A stretch of DNA of 64,000 bases from Burkholderia sp. Bp9143 (GCF_003853645.1 NZ_QTPO01000011.1:112781-176780), one strand, 5' to 3'. Counted from the stretch's first letter, positions 1 through 8,651 are shown. The notes: generated by a model from the letters alone, not told the origin. Numbers and translations: made by a program.

Positions 1-1
1 G

Positions 2-601
2 GCGGTGGTCGGCGCATATGGCGACAATCTCGTCGGCGTGGCCGCCAGCCTCGCCGCCGCCTCCGGCCTGACGGATGCCGATGCCTACCGGCTGCAGGGG
101 CTCGGTGAATCCGTCAACTACAACGGGTACGGCGATTCCCCCGACGATCTTTTCATGGCGCCGCTGGCCGTGTATGCGGTGCTGCGGCACTATGCGAACC
201 CGCTCGATTTCGCGGCGTCGCCGCTTGCGCGGCGGCTCGACGCCAACCGGCGGCGCGATATCGCGCGTGCGGAGCGACAGCGCGCGAGCATCGCACTGCC
301 CGGGGCGGACGTCTATATCCTGCCCGACGCGCGCTGGGCGCGCCGCGTGCGCGGCGTCTTTGCCAACCGGCTCGCGCGCGGGGACGCGACACGTGCTCAC
401 GCGGTGCTGACGATGTCGGCAGCAGGCGTTTACACAGTCAGCGTTCGCGCGCCGGTCGCCGCGCCGTACGGCGCCGATCGTCTGTGCCGCGCGTTTCCGG
501 AAGGCGGCGGCCGCGAAGGGGCGGCCGGCATCAACCGGCTCGCGCCGGATCGCCTCGACGCGTTCGTCGACGCACTCTCGAACGCATACCCCGCCGCGTG
601 A
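2..601 (+). CDS. DHHA1-domain phosphoesterase, C-terminal part (truncated by window edge)
   Basis: The reading frame is open from base 2, so the gene starts to the left of the window; about 199 codons are present. Near the end is a glycine-rich motif, GGGREGAAGINRL, the substrate-binding signature of the DHHA1 domain that follows the catalytic DHH domain in RecJ/NrnA-type phosphoesterases. The catalytic DHH part is not in the window. Family members cleave short oligonucleotides, cyclic dinucleotides or similar phosphodiesters; which applies here cannot be seen. It is followed after 130 nt by an FNR-like box serving the next operon, so it is a separate unit. The family is fairly secure, the substrate unknown. 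Confidence 0.75.
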   Translation, partial: AVVGAYGDNLVGVAASLAAASGLTDADAYRLQGLGESVNYNGYGDSPDDLFMAPLAVYAVLRHYANPLDFAASPLARRLDANRRRDIARAERQRASIALPGADVYILPDARWARRVRGVFANRLARGDATRAHAVLTMSAAGVYTVSVRAPVAAPYGADRLCRAFPEGGGREGAAGINRLAPDRLDAFVDALSNAYPAA

Positions 602-728
602 GCCGGCGCAGGCGTGCTCGTCGAGGCGGTACGGTGTGGCCGGAACGGGTGTCATCGAGATGCTCCTGAACGGTGGCCGTTGCGCGGGGGTACGCGCTGC
701 AATCGTGGCGCCGCCCGTTGCAGGGCGG

Positions 729-742
729 TTGACTCAGGTCAA
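729..742 (+). promoter_or_regulatory. FNR-like box 1 (TTGACTCAGGTCAA)
   Basis: Perfect match to TTGAY-N4-RTCAA. Its centre is 64 nt before the GTG of the ABC permease. A GAAGAT hexamer at 765-770 is spaced like a -10 for a class II FNR promoter. Confidence 0.75.
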
Positions 743-799
743 GCCCGCCGGCCTGCCGGCCCGGGAAGATGAACCGCCATCATCGCCGGGGGAGGCGTC

Positions 800-2533
800 G
801 TGGAGCACCATGCGGAGGTTTTGCGCGGTGGGCGCTGGACGCTGCCCGCGCCGGGCTGGCGGGATCTCGTCGCGACGCTGATCGTCGTCGGTTTCCTGCT
901 GCTGGCCGGCACCTGGGCGCACCAGATGGCCGGCCCGCTGACGGTGGCGCATCCTCCGGCCATCTCGCTGTCCCCGGCGGCGCTGCCCGGCTACACGCTG
1001 CGCACCGTCGCGCGGATGTTCGCGGCACTGCTCGCGTCGATCGCCTTCACGTTCGTCTTCGCGACCGCGGCGGCGCGCAGCCGTCGCGCCGAGCGCGTGC
1101 TGATCCCGCTGCTCGACGTGCTGCAGTCGGTGCCGATCCTCGGCTACCTGTCGTTTACCGTGCTGTTCTTCCTGTCGCTGTTCCCGGGGCGGATCCTCGG
1201 CGCCGAGTGCGCGGCGATCTTCGCGATCTTCACGAGCCAGGCGTGGAACATGACGTTCAGCTTCTACCAGGCGCTGCGCACGGTGCCGCTCGATCTCGAC
1301 GAGACCAGCCGCAGCTTCCGGCTGTCCGCGTGGCAGCGCTTCTGGCGCCTCGACGTGCCGTTCGCGATGCCCGGCCTGGTCTGGAACGCGATGATGTCGA
1401 TGTCGGGCGGCTGGTTCTTCGTGGTCGCATCCGAGGCGATCGCGGTCGGCAACCTGCACGTCGACTTGCCCGGCGTGGGCGCCTATGTCGCGCAGGCGAT
1501 CGCGAACCGCGACCTGGCTGCGGTGTGCTGGGCGATCGTCGCGATGAGCGTCGCGATCGTCCTGTACGACCAGTTGCTGTTCAGGCCGCTGGTCGCGTGG
1601 TCGGAGCGGTTCCGGTACGGCGATGCGGCGCCCACGGTCGCGTCGCGCAGCTGGATGCTCGACCTGTTCCACCGCTCGCGATGGGTCGCCCGCGCGAGCG
1701 GCCCGGTCCGCGCGCTGCTGCATCGCGCGGCGCGTGCGCGGCTGCGCGGGTTCACGCCGGCGTGGCGCGGCCGGATCGCGCTGCCGCGGCACACGGGCGA
1801 CGTGCTCTGGTTCGCGCTGTGCGCCGCGGGATGCGCGTATGCGGTGTACGCACTGTTCCGGCTCGGACGCGCGACGCTGACCTGGACGGACCTGCGCGTC
1901 GTGGTCGGCGCAGGGGGGCTCACGTTCGCCCGCGTGACCGTGCTGGTCGTGCTCGCGTCGGCGCTGTGGGTGCCGATCGGTATCGCGATCGGCCTGCGGC
2001 CGCGCGTGGCCGCCCGCATCCAGCCGGTCACGCAGTTCCTCGCCGCGTTTCCGGCCAACCTGCTGTTTCCGGTCGCCGTCTTCGCGATCGTGCGCTTGCG
2101 GCTCGAGCCCGACATCTGGCTGTGCCCGCTGATGATATTGGGTGCGCAATGGTATGTGCTGTTCAACGTGATCGCCGGCGCGAGCGCGTTCCCGGCCGAC
2201 CTGCGCGAAGCGGCGGCATGCTTCCGGGTGCGGCCCGTGACGTGGTGGCGTCGCGTCATGCTGCCGGGTGTGCTGCCGTATTTCGTGACGGGCGCGATTA
2301 CCGCGTCGGGTGGCGCATGGAACGCGAGCATCGTCGCCGAGGCGGTGAGCTGGGGCAGCACGCGCCTGAACGCCGGCGGACTCGGCGCGTATATCGCGCG
2401 GATGACCGACGCCGGCGATTATCCGCGCATCGCGCTCGGCGTCGCCGTCATGTCGCTGCTCGTGATCGCGACCAACCGGCTCGTGTGGCGCCCGATGTAC
2501 GCATTCGCGGAGCGCCGCACGCGGCTCGATTGA
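800..2533 (+). CDS. ABC transporter permease, two fused permease domains (NitT/TauT type)
   Basis: 577-residue inner-membrane protein made of two consecutive binding-protein-dependent permease domains (about residues 25-260 and 340-570), each with several hydrophobic helices and an EAA-type cytoplasmic loop: ETSRSFRLSAWQRFW around residue 170 and EAAACFRVRPVTWW around residue 470. Most family members have one domain and dimerise; here the dimer is built into one chain. The start is GTG at 800, preceded by GGGGGAGG at 787-794. It forms an operon with the ATPase that begins 45 nt downstream. No periplasmic binding protein is nearby, so the substrate (nitrate, sulfonate, bicarbonate or similar in relatives) is unknown. 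An FNR-like box lies directly upstream. Confidence 0.88.
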   Translation: MEHHAEVLRGGRWTLPAPGWRDLVATLIVVGFLLLAGTWAHQMAGPLTVAHPPAISLSPAALPGYTLRTVARMFAALLASIAFTFVFATAAARSRRAERVLIPLLDVLQSVPILGYLSFTVLFFLSLFPGRILGAECAAIFAIFTSQAWNMTFSFYQALRTVPLDLDETSRSFRLSAWQRFWRLDVPFAMPGLVWNAMMSMSGGWFFVVASEAIAVGNLHVDLPGVGAYVAQAIANRDLAAVCWAIVAMSVAIVLYDQLLFRPLVAWSERFRYGDAAPTVASRSWMLDLFHRSRWVARASGPVRALLHRAARARLRGFTPAWRGRIALPRHTGDVLWFALCAAGCAYAVYALFRLGRATLTWTDLRVVVGAGGLTFARVTVLVVLASALWVPIGIAIGLRPRVAARIQPVTQFLAAFPANLLFPVAVFAIVRLRLEPDIWLCPLMILGAQWYVLFNVIAGASAFPADLREAAACFRVRPVTWWRRVMLPGVLPYFVTGAITASGGAWNASIVAEAVSWGSTRLNAGGLGAYIARMTDAGDYPRIALGVAVMSLLVIATNRLVWRPMYAFAERRTRLD

Positions 2534-2578
2534 GCCCGCACTCGATCCTTTGGCGCCCTTTACTCATGGGAGAACCGC

Positions 2579-3922
2579 GTGCCGAATCTCGACGAATCCA
2601 CGGAACGGAATGTCGCGAGCGCGACCGTGCCGCCTTCGGACACGGCGGCGGTCGTGCTCGAGATGCTGGCCGTATGCAAGTCGTTCACGAAGCCGTCCGG
2701 CGAACCGCTGCACGTGCTGGCCGATATCGATCTCGCGCTGCACGAAGGCGAGATACTGGGGCTGCTGGGCCGCTCCGGCTCGGGCAAGTCCACGCTGCTG
2801 AGGATCGCCGGCGGCCTTGTCAAACCGTCGTCCGGCGCGGTGGCGTATCGCGGCGCACCGCTCGCCGGTCCGACCGACGGCATCGCGGTGGTGTTCCAGA
2901 CCTTCGCGCTGTACCCGTGGCTGACCGTCATCGAAAACGTCGAGCTCGGCCTCGACGCGCTGGGCCTCGCCCCACGCGACGTGCGCGCCCGCGCGGCCGC
3001 CGCGATCGAGCTGATCGGGCTCGACGGGTTCGAATCGGCATTTCCCCGCGAACTGTCGGGCGGCATGCGCCAGCGGGTGGGTTTCGCCCGCGCGCTCGTC
3101 AGCGAACCCGTGCTGCTGTTGATGGACGAACCGTTCTCGGCGCTCGACGTGCTGACCGCGGAAACGCTGCGCACCGATTTTCTCGACCTGTGGGACGCGC
3201 GCCAGCTGTCGACCCGGTCGGTGCTGATGGTGACGCACAACATCGAGGAAGCCGTGCTGATGTGCGATCGCATCCTGGTGCTCGGCGCCGCTCCGGCGCG
3301 CATCGAGGCGACGCTGAACGTGCCGCTGCCGCGTCCGCGCAGCCGGCACGATCCGGCCGTCCAGGCGATCGTCGGCAAGATCTATGCGACGCTGACCGCA
3401 CGCATCGCCGACGCGACGGCAGGCCGGGAAGCGACGGGCAGTGCGCTGGCCATGAAGCTGCCCAACGTGTCGAGCCACCATCTCGCCGGGTTCGTCGACA
3501 CGCTCGCGGCCGCGCCGTACGACGGACATGTGGAGCTCGGGGCGATCGCGTCGGCGCTCGCCCTCCGGGTCGACGCGCTGTATTCGACGGCGGCCGCGCT
3601 CCATCTGCTCGCGTTTGCCGAATGGCACGACAGGACCATCCGGCTGAGCGCCGCGGGCCAGGTGTTCGCGCACAGCGACGATGATGCCCGGCGGCGTCTG
3701 TTTCGCGAGCATATTGTCCGGTTCGTGCCGCTCGCCGCGCATATCGACGAAGTGCTCGGCGAACGCGAAGGGCATCGCGCGCCGCGCGCGCGCTTCGAGC
3801 TCGAGCTCGAGGACCATCTCGATCCACGCAGCGCGGAGCAGGCGCTGCGGGTCGTGACCGACTGGGGGCGTTATGCGGGGCTGTTCGACTACGACGACCA
3901 TACCCGTACCTTCGGTCGCTGA
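2579..3922 (+). CDS. ABC transporter ATP-binding protein with C-terminal AAA-associated domain
   Basis: 447-residue ATPase partner of the fused permease. Residues 25-260 form a NitT/TauT-type ABC ATPase: Walker A GRSGSGKS (64-71), Q-loop VVFQTFA, signature LSGGMRQR (from 159), Walker B LLLMDEP (180-185) and the switch His in MVTHN. The extra 170 residues at the C-terminus resemble the AAA-associated winged-helix-like domain found on a subset of these ATPases; its role is unknown, possibly regulatory. Start GTG at 2579 with GGGAG at 2568-2572. It ends 29 nt before the next FNR-like box. Confidence 0.88.
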   Translation: MPNLDESTERNVASATVPPSDTAAVVLEMLAVCKSFTKPSGEPLHVLADIDLALHEGEILGLLGRSGSGKSTLLRIAGGLVKPSSGAVAYRGAPLAGPTDGIAVVFQTFALYPWLTVIENVELGLDALGLAPRDVRARAAAAIELIGLDGFESAFPRELSGGMRQRVGFARALVSEPVLLLMDEPFSALDVLTAETLRTDFLDLWDARQLSTRSVLMVTHNIEEAVLMCDRILVLGAAPARIEATLNVPLPRPRSRHDPAVQAIVGKIYATLTARIADATAGREATGSALAMKLPNVSSHHLAGFVDTLAAAPYDGHVELGAIASALALRVDALYSTAAALHLLAFAEWHDRTIRLSAAGQVFAHSDDDARRRLFREHIVRFVPLAAHIDEVLGEREGHRAPRARFELELEDHLDPRSAEQALRVVTDWGRYAGLFDYDDHTRTFGR

Positions 3923-3950
3923 CCGTTCGGGCCGCATGTCGGTTGCGTGC

Positions 3951-3964
3951 TTGATCGGCATCAA
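3951..3964 (+). promoter_or_regulatory. FNR-like box 2 (TTGATCGGCATCAA)
   Basis: Identical to the classical E. coli FNR consensus TTGAT-N4-ATCAA. Centre 118 nt before the ATG at 4076; GACGCT at 3986-3991 fits a -10 at class II spacing. Confidence 0.82.
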
Positions 3965-4075
3965 GTGTCGCGCGGCGGGGCGTGCGACGCTGGATGTACC
4001 GTCGGCGCAGCCGCGTCGATCCGGCGGAGATGCTCCGCAACCCGATGCCACCGACCGTTCACGGGAGGACTGACC

Positions 4076-4540
4076 ATGAACTGGCTTGCCGAATACTTCG
4101 CCCAGCGCACGAGCCCGTTGTCGCTTTCGCTGTGGGCTCATCCGCCACTCGCGCTCGGGCCTGACGGCCCGATCTGTCGCGAGCCTTATCGCCTGCCGTA
4201 CCCGGGTGTGGAACTCGTGTTCACGCCGGCGGAAGCGGTCGAGCGCGGCGGGAAAATCTACACGCTGCCGGCGCGCTATGACTCCCGGGGGCTGCTTGCC
4301 GCGCGCAGCACGGCGCACGACGAGGCTACGTCGTTCTTCCGCGAGGTGACGATCTTCGCGCCGTCGCCGTTCAATCGCGACTTCGTCGTGACGGTCAACG
4401 GCGAATTTTCGTTCGTGCCGTCGTTCTGGCAGGACGGGTCGCCCGGCTTCTCGGGGGTCTGCGCGCCTGCCGCGAGCGGTCGCGCGACGGGCGAACGAAC
4501 CGGCCCGCCGTGGCTGTTCCAGGGGTATCTCAGCATCTAG
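4076..4540 (+). CDS. conserved-type hypothetical protein, 154 aa
   Basis: Short soluble protein without signal peptide, membrane segment or motif I recognise. It is rich in aromatic residues and proline (LSLWAHPPLALGPDGP near the N-terminus; GPPWLFQGYLSI at the C-terminus). The ATG at 4076 is chosen because GGGAGG at 4063-4068 precedes it; a longer in-frame start at 3947 would place the coding sequence over the FNR-like box. It is monocistronic, with a perfect FNR consensus box upstream and a hairpin terminator downstream, so it is probably a dedicated low-oxygen gene of unknown function. Confidence 0.75.
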   Translation: MNWLAEYFAQRTSPLSLSLWAHPPLALGPDGPICREPYRLPYPGVELVFTPAEAVERGGKIYTLPARYDSRGLLAARSTAHDEATSFFREVTIFAPSPFNRDFVVTVNGEFSFVPSFWQDGSPGFSGVCAPAASGRATGERTGPPWLFQGYLSI

Positions 4541-4551
4541 GCATCGGCGGG

Positions 4552-4571
4552 AACGGGCGCCACGGCCCGTT
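4552..4571 (+). terminator. hairpin between convergent genes
   Basis: AACGGGC and GCCCGTT pair perfectly around a 6-nt loop, followed by ATT. It sits between the end of the hypothetical gene and the end of the rhomboid gene on the other strand, so it may terminate both. There is no long T-tract. Confidence 0.5.
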
Positions 4572-4588
4572 ATTCGCTTGAACAGCCG

Positions 4589-5248
4589 CTAGGCACGCAC
4601 GTCCGCGCGCTTTCTCCAGACGGCAAGGCACACGAGCGCGCCGAGCATCCCGCCGAGGTGGGCGAAATGCGCGATACCGCTCGTGTCGCCGCTGAGACCG
4701 GACAGCAATTCGGTCACCGCATAGCCGGTCGCGAAGAGCCAGGCCGGCATCGGCACGGGCGGAAACAGCAGGACGACGCGCCGTTGCGGAAACAGCACGG
4801 CGTAGGCGATCAATGCACCGAACACGCCCGCCGACGCGCCGACGGTCGGCGCGCCGCCGGCAGGCAAGGCCCGGATGACCGCGAGCTGCGTGATCGCGCC
4901 GGCCAGCACGCTCGCCAGATAGAGCCCGAGAAAGCGCGCGCGCCCGAGCACGCGTTCGACGTCGCGTCCGAACATGTAGAGCCCGAACATGTTGAACGCA
5001 AGATGGGCGAGACTGGCATGCAGCACGCTGTAGGTCAGCAGTTGCCAGACGTGGAAACCCGGCGCCGCCGGCATTCCCGCGCGAGCGGGCGGCCACAGCG
5101 CGAACAGGTCGATGAGCGCCGGGCCGCCGCTTGCCTCGGCGATGAACACGGCGAAGTTCACCAGAATCAATGCGTAGGTCATGGCGATGGAATCCGCGGG
5201 ACGGAAGTGACGTTGCCGGCCAGCGGCGCGGCCGGGATCGAACGTCAC
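4589..5248 (-). CDS. rhomboid-family intramembrane serine protease
   Basis: 219-residue polytopic membrane protein with about six hydrophobic helices. The rhomboid catalytic serine motif GASAGVFG is present near residue 138, the HxxxN-type element HLAFNMFG near residue 82 and the catalytic histidine in HFAHLGGMLGA near residue 193. Family members cut transmembrane helices of substrate proteins; no substrate is evident. The GTG at 5248 gives a cytoplasmic lead of 22 residues; an ATG at 5182 (MTYALILVNF), just before the first helix, is an alternative, and neither has a strong ribosome site. It is divergent from the CBS-domain gene and shares its FNR-like box. Confidence 0.85.
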   Translation of the reverse strand: MTFDPGRAAGRQRHFRPADSIAMTYALILVNFAVFIAEASGGPALIDLFALWPPARAGMPAAPGFHVWQLLTYSVLHASLAHLAFNMFGLYMFGRDVERVLGRARFLGLYLASVLAGAITQLAVIRALPAGGAPTVGASAGVFGALIAYAVLFPQRRVVLLFPPVPMPAWLFATGYAVTELLSGLSGDTSGIAHFAHLGGMLGALVCLAVWRKRADVRA

Positions 5249-5374
5249 GACATACCGTCAAGTTAGCGGTGGCACGTGCGCGGCCGTTGAGGCAGATCAT
5301 GGCCGGCCGCCGCCTGGTGCGTTCCGGTCGAGCCTGGCCGTCCGCGCTTCGTCGCGGCGATCGCGAGCGTCACG

Positions 5375-5388
5375 TTGACGTGCGTCAA
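5375..5388 (+). promoter_or_regulatory. FNR-like box 3 (TTGACGTGCGTCAA)
   Basis: Lies between the divergent rhomboid and CBS-domain genes, 133 and 110 nt from their starts. On the + side TACGCT at 5410-5415 is at class II spacing; on the - side the hexamer is weaker (GACGAA). Confidence 0.78.
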
Positions 5389-5491
5389 GCCTGCCCGGGG
5401 CGCCGCGCTTACGCTGAACTCCGGAAGCATGTGTCGCCGCCGCGCGGGGCACGTGCGTATCGTCCACGCAAAGGGCAACGGGAGCTTCATC

Positions 5492-5941
5492 ATGCACATC
5501 GGAAGAATCAGTACCCAGCCGGTCGAATCGTGCACGGCCGAATGCAGTGCGTTTGAACTGGCCGACCGCATGCGGCACGCGCATGTCGGCGATATCGTCG
5601 TGATCGAGTACCGCGATGGCGAAGCCGTTCCGATCGGCCTGGTGACGGACCGCGATCTCGTGATCGAGGTGATGGCCCGCGGCGACGATCCGGCCGACGT
5701 GACGGCGGGGCAGATCATGTCGCGGGGCCTGGTCGTCGTGTCGGACACGGACGAGATCGGCGTCGCGCTCGAGGAGATGCGCCGGTCGGGCATCCGGAGG
5801 CTGCCGGTCGTCGACGACGCGGGCCGCCTCGTCGGCATCGTGACGCTCGACGATATCGTCGAGCATCTCGCGGGGCTGCTCGGCGGCGTCGCGGAAGTCG
5901 GCAAGCTGCAGCAGATCGAGGAGCAGCGGTTCCGCGCGTGA
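5492..5941 (+). CDS. two-CBS-domain protein
   Basis: 149-residue stand-alone CBS pair. The first repeat (about 10-62) ends in PIGLVTDRDLVIEVMARG and the second (about 75-130) in GIVTLDDIVEHLA, both typical CBS ends with the T-D-R/D-D nucleotide-contact pattern. Such proteins bind adenosine nucleotides and usually act as energy sensors. The ATG at 5492 follows GGGAGC at 5479-5484; an upstream in-frame ATG at 5375 lies on the FNR-like box and is rejected. The DosR regulon of M. tuberculosis also contains a stand-alone CBS protein (Hrp1), a functional parallel rather than proof of orthology. Confidence 0.88.
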   Translation: MHIGRISTQPVESCTAECSAFELADRMRHAHVGDIVVIEYRDGEAVPIGLVTDRDLVIEVMARGDDPADVTAGQIMSRGLVVVSDTDEIGVALEEMRRSGIRRLPVVDDAGRLVGIVTLDDIVEHLAGLLGGVAEVGKLQQIEEQRFRA

Positions 5942-5958
5942 CGTCGCGGCGGCGGCGC

Positions 5959-5980
5959 CCGGCCCGGGTGGCCGGGCCGG
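5959..5980 (+). terminator. GC-rich hairpin between convergent genes
   Basis: CCGGCCCGG and CCGGGCCGG form a perfect 9-bp stem with a 4-nt loop, followed by TTG. It is placed between the ends of the CBS gene and the kinase-like gene, so a bidirectional terminator is likely. Confidence 0.5.
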
Positions 5981-6006
5981 TTGCCCGCGGGGCTCGCACC
6001 GCCAGC

Positions 6007-7548
6007 TTACTTACGCAAAGAGGCGAGCAGTGGCGCCCAGAACGCGTGGCTTCCGTACGCCGCGGCATCGCAATCGGTGTCGAAACGAATCGAGATCGCA
6101 GCCTCCGGTTCGGTCAGCGGGTCCGCATGCTCGATCTGTCGGGCCAGCACGGCGGTGTCGGCATCGGAGGCATCGCGTCCATGTGCCGCCCGCGCCGCGA
6201 CACGCGCGGCGAGCGTCGCCTGACTCGCGGTGAAATCAAGAATCACCACGCGCACGCCGAGCCGTGCGGCCAGCGAGATGAACGCCGCGCGGTTGCGTTC
6301 GCGCAGGAACGTCGCGTCGACGAGCGCCGTGTAGCCGCTGTCGAGCACCACGCCGGCCTCTGAAAGCAGTCGTTCGTAGATTTCGTCGATCGCCGTGTCC
6401 GAATAGGCGCCCGGCGGCAGGCGGGTTTGCTCGGACGCACCCGCGAAGCGCTTGCGTTCGACATCGCTGGACAGCCTGATCGCCCCGAGCCGCTCGGACA
6501 GGGCGCGGCTGGCCAGCGATTTGCCCGACCCGGACACGCCGTGACACAGGAGCAGCACCGGGTGCGCATCGCGTCGCGTAGCGGCCATGGCCGACGCAGT
6601 GCGCAGATAGCGGGCGCGCACCGCTTCGTCGCCGCGCAGACGCGCGGTCAGCCCGCGCACCAGCGCCCGATAGACGAAGTAGCACGGCAGCACGCCCAGT
6701 GCCGCATGGTCGCCCGTGCGTGCCAGCCATCCGGACAGGAGGCGGTGGGCGCAATCCTCGCGCCCGTGGGCGGAGAAATCCATCAACGCGAACGCGAGAT
6801 CGCTCGCCACGTCGATCCAGCGCAGCGCGTCGGCGAATTCGATGCAGTCGAACATCAGAATCCGGTTGCGCCAGCGGACGATGTTGTCGAGATGCAGATC
6901 GCCGTGGCACGCGCGCACGAAACCGTGCGCATGCCGATCGGCAAGCCGCGGTGCGATGCGGGTCAACTCGGCTGCGTACCAGGCGCGCAGCGCGGCTTCG
7001 TCCGGCACGGCGACGTCGAGCGTGTCGAGCAATGGCCGGCACTGGGCCGCGACGCTCGCCGCACTGCCGGGATGGCCGCGCGGCGCACGGCGCGGCGCGT
7101 GCAGATGATGGCGGGCCAGCGTATCGGCGAGGGCGTCCGCATCGGCCAGGCCGTCGTCGCGCGACGCGCTGCGAACCGACAACATCGCATCCGCGTCGAA
7201 CCGGCGCATGCGCACGATGTACTCGCCGGGCGCCGTCTGCCGCCGCCGGCGCCCGCCGGTCGGTACCGGCGCACCGAACGTGCAGCGCCGGCCGCGCGCG
7301 ACGAGCGGCCAGACGCCCAGGTACAGCGGGCCGGCGAACGGTCGATTGAGCGTGCACTCCGCGAGCGCGCAGCGGCGCCGCTGTGCAGGGCGCACGAGAT
7401 CGACGAACGCGAAGTGCACGGGCTTGATCCGCTTGTACGCGTAGCGCCCGGCCAGATAGACGACGGACAGATGGGTTTCGATCCGCTCGATGCGGCCCGC
7501 GGGGTGCGGATACGTGACGGGCCGGCTCAATGCGCGATCGAACTGCAT
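6007..7548 (-). CDS. fusion of aminoglycoside-phosphotransferase-like and P-loop ATP-binding domains
   Basis: 513-residue two-domain protein. The N-terminal half resembles a small-molecule kinase of the aminoglycoside phosphotransferase fold: YAYKRIKPVHFAFVDL near residue 35, and the catalytic loop ACHGDLHLDNIVRW with ILMFDCIEFAD. The C-terminal third has a P-loop, GVSGSGKS, and resembles AAA-type nucleoside or sugar kinases. The physiological substrate is unknown; drug resistance is not implied. The ATG at 7548 is chosen because GAAAGG precedes it and the domain begins soon after; an ATG at 7608 adds 20 residues without a ribosome site. Two FNR-like boxes lie in the divergent upstream region. 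Confidence 0.8.
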   Translation of the reverse strand: MQFDRALSRPVTYPHPAGRIERIETHLSVVYLAGRYAYKRIKPVHFAFVDLVRPAQRRRCALAECTLNRPFAGPLYLGVWPLVARGRRCTFGAPVPTGGRRRRQTAPGEYIVRMRRFDADAMLSVRSASRDDGLADADALADTLARHHLHAPRRAPRGHPGSAASVAAQCRPLLDTLDVAVPDEAALRAWYAAELTRIAPRLADRHAHGFVRACHGDLHLDNIVRWRNRILMFDCIEFADALRWIDVASDLAFALMDFSAHGREDCAHRLLSGWLARTGDHAALGVLPCYFVYRALVRGLTARLRGDEAVRARYLRTASAMAATRRDAHPVLLLCHGVSGSGKSLASRALSERLGAIRLSSDVERKRFAGASEQTRLPPGAYSDTAIDEIYERLLSEAGVVLDSGYTALVDATFLRERNRAAFISLAARLGVRVVILDFTASQATLAARVAARAAHGRDASDADTAVLARQIEHADPLTEPEAAISIRFDTDCDAAAYGSHAFWAPLLASLRK

Positions 7549-7777
7549 CGCCTTTCGTCGTGCATTTCCGCGGCCCAGCGCGAACGGTACGTGAGGCGTT
7601 CGGGACATGATGGACGGATCGGTGTGGCGGGGCGCGCGTCCTCGTTGCCGCGCCCCGCGGGTTGGGTTCGCACGAGAACGGCACGTTCTCGTCTGCTCGA
7701 TTTTGCCGGACCGGTGGGGCAAGCCAAGCATCACCGCTCGACGGACTCCATTGCAGCCGAGCAGCGCGCGTGCCGAC

Positions 7778-7791
7778 TTGATACGCGTCAA
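7778..7791 (-). promoter_or_regulatory. FNR-like box 4 (TTGATACGCGTCAA)
   Basis: Exact match to TTGAY-N4-RTCAA. Reading towards the kinase-like fusion gene, TGCAAT (complement of 7750-7755) is at -10 spacing. The gene start is 236 nt away, the longest leader in the set apart from the IS-interrupted one. Confidence 0.72.
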
Positions 7792-7812
7792 GCCTGCCAC
7801 GCAAGAGGACGC

Positions 7813-7826
7813 TTGACGCAGGTCAA
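7813..7826 (+). promoter_or_regulatory. FNR-like box 5 (TTGACGCAGGTCAA)
   Basis: Exact match. TACAGT at 7848-7853 lies at class II -10 spacing; the lipoprotein ATG is 167 nt from the centre. Confidence 0.78.
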
Positions 7827-7986
7827 CCGCGTTCGCGAGTGCGGCAATACAGTCGGTTCCATCACCCGTGAAGGCGTGACAGCGCGCGGCATGCGGCATG
7901 CGCGCCGCGCGATGGCGGGATTGGCGCCGGGCGCGGTCATGTCGCTCGATTGCGGGCGGAACTCACGGCCCGACGAGGCATTCACG

Positions 7987-8427
7987 ATGAAACAACGGGC
8001 ATTGATGATCGGCGTGCTGCTTGCATTGGGCGCATGTGCGGGGCCAGAGCGGGCCGGAACATTCAGGACGACGGAAACGCAACTGCTTGCGATGCGTCAG
8101 GCAGCATCGCTGCAGTGCTCGACACCGTCGGAATGCGATCGTGCGTGGAGTCGCACGCGGCGCTATGTCGAAGCCCATTCGTCGACCCGAATCACGCGAG
8201 CGAGTGCCGACCGGATCGAAACGGCGCAACCGTATCTCGCGGGCGCAGTCTATCTCTGGGCATTGCGCGCGGCATCGGGCGACGGCGGCGCGGTGATCCG
8301 GCTCAAGGTGATGTGCAAGGGCATGTACGACAGCAATGGCGGGCCGGGGTGGCAATACGATGCGTGCGCCAGGAAAATCCTCGAGATAGGGAACGGTTTT
8401 CAGTCGTACGAGAACCCGCCCCGTTAG
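7987..8427 (+). CDS. small lipoprotein of unknown function
   Basis: 146 residues beginning with a signal peptide that ends in the lipobox LGAC (cysteine at residue 17), so export and lipid anchoring are expected. The mature part is polar with four further cysteines and has no recognised domain. The middle of the protein (AQPYLAGAVYLWALRAASGDGGA) is weakly hydrophobic. It stands alone downstream of a strict FNR-like box. Conservation and function cannot be judged from sequence alone. Confidence 0.78.
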   Translation: MKQRALMIGVLLALGACAGPERAGTFRTTETQLLAMRQAASLQCSTPSECDRAWSRTRRYVEAHSSTRITRASADRIETAQPYLAGAVYLWALRAASGDGGAVIRLKVMCKGMYDSNGGPGWQYDACARKILEIGNGFQSYENPPR

Positions 8428-8493
8428 CGGCGAATGCCGCCGCACCGCGACAACGCGGCCTCTCATGTCGTGGATGCCCGGATCCGGGGCAAT

Positions 8494-8528
8494 GGCAGAC
8501 GGCAAACGGCAGACGGCAGACGGCAGAC
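8494..8528 (+). repeat. 7-bp tandem repeat, five units
   Basis: GGCAGAC repeated five times, the second unit reading GGCAAAC. It lies between the lipoprotein gene and the next promoter and is most likely slippage-derived. Confidence 0.8.
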
Positions 8529-8596
8529 GACTTCGGCCGGCATGCGGCTCTGGCCGCCCGTATGGTCGCGGCCGATTTCGATGTGGTTTCAAACCG

Positions 8597-8610
8597 TTGA
8601 CCTTGGTCAA
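8597..8610 (+). promoter_or_regulatory. FNR-like box 6 (TTGACCTTGGTCAA), cut off from its gene by the TnpB element
   Basis: Exact match, with GATGAT at 8632-8637 at class II -10 spacing. The next + strand gene, a universal stress protein, starts 1276 nt away because the TnpB element begins just past the -10. Without the element the distance would be roughly 90 nt, like the other boxes. Confidence 0.78.
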
Positions 8611-8651
8611 CGCGGGCTTGCGCCGAGTGCCGATGATGGAATTGACGTCCT

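Larger units (their letters stand above)
7549..7986. other. intergenic region between divergent genes
   Basis: 438 nt with no convincing gene; in-frame extensions of the kinase-like ORF into it lack a ribosome site. It holds two FNR-like boxes 35 bp apart, one apparently for each divergent gene. Confidence 0.7.

Noticed and set aside
734..4318. Long open frames on the opposite strand or other frames (for example 734-2149 -, 769-3684 +, 2564-4318 -)
   Set aside because: Shadows of the ABC transporter genes in GC-rich DNA: Arg/Ala/Pro/Gly-rich translations, no family motifs, no ribosome sites. The same applies to similar long frames across the window, such as 6427-8427 +, 28588-30621 -, 41567-43684 + and 57572-59323 -.
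6007..7548. Aminoglycoside resistance gene
   Set aside because: The domain resembles the fold, but the fused P-loop domain and context point to an unknown metabolic kinase.
8494..8528. Tandem repeats as a CRISPR array (also 34871-34960)
   Set aside because: Units of 7 and 10 bp with no spacers; no cas genes.
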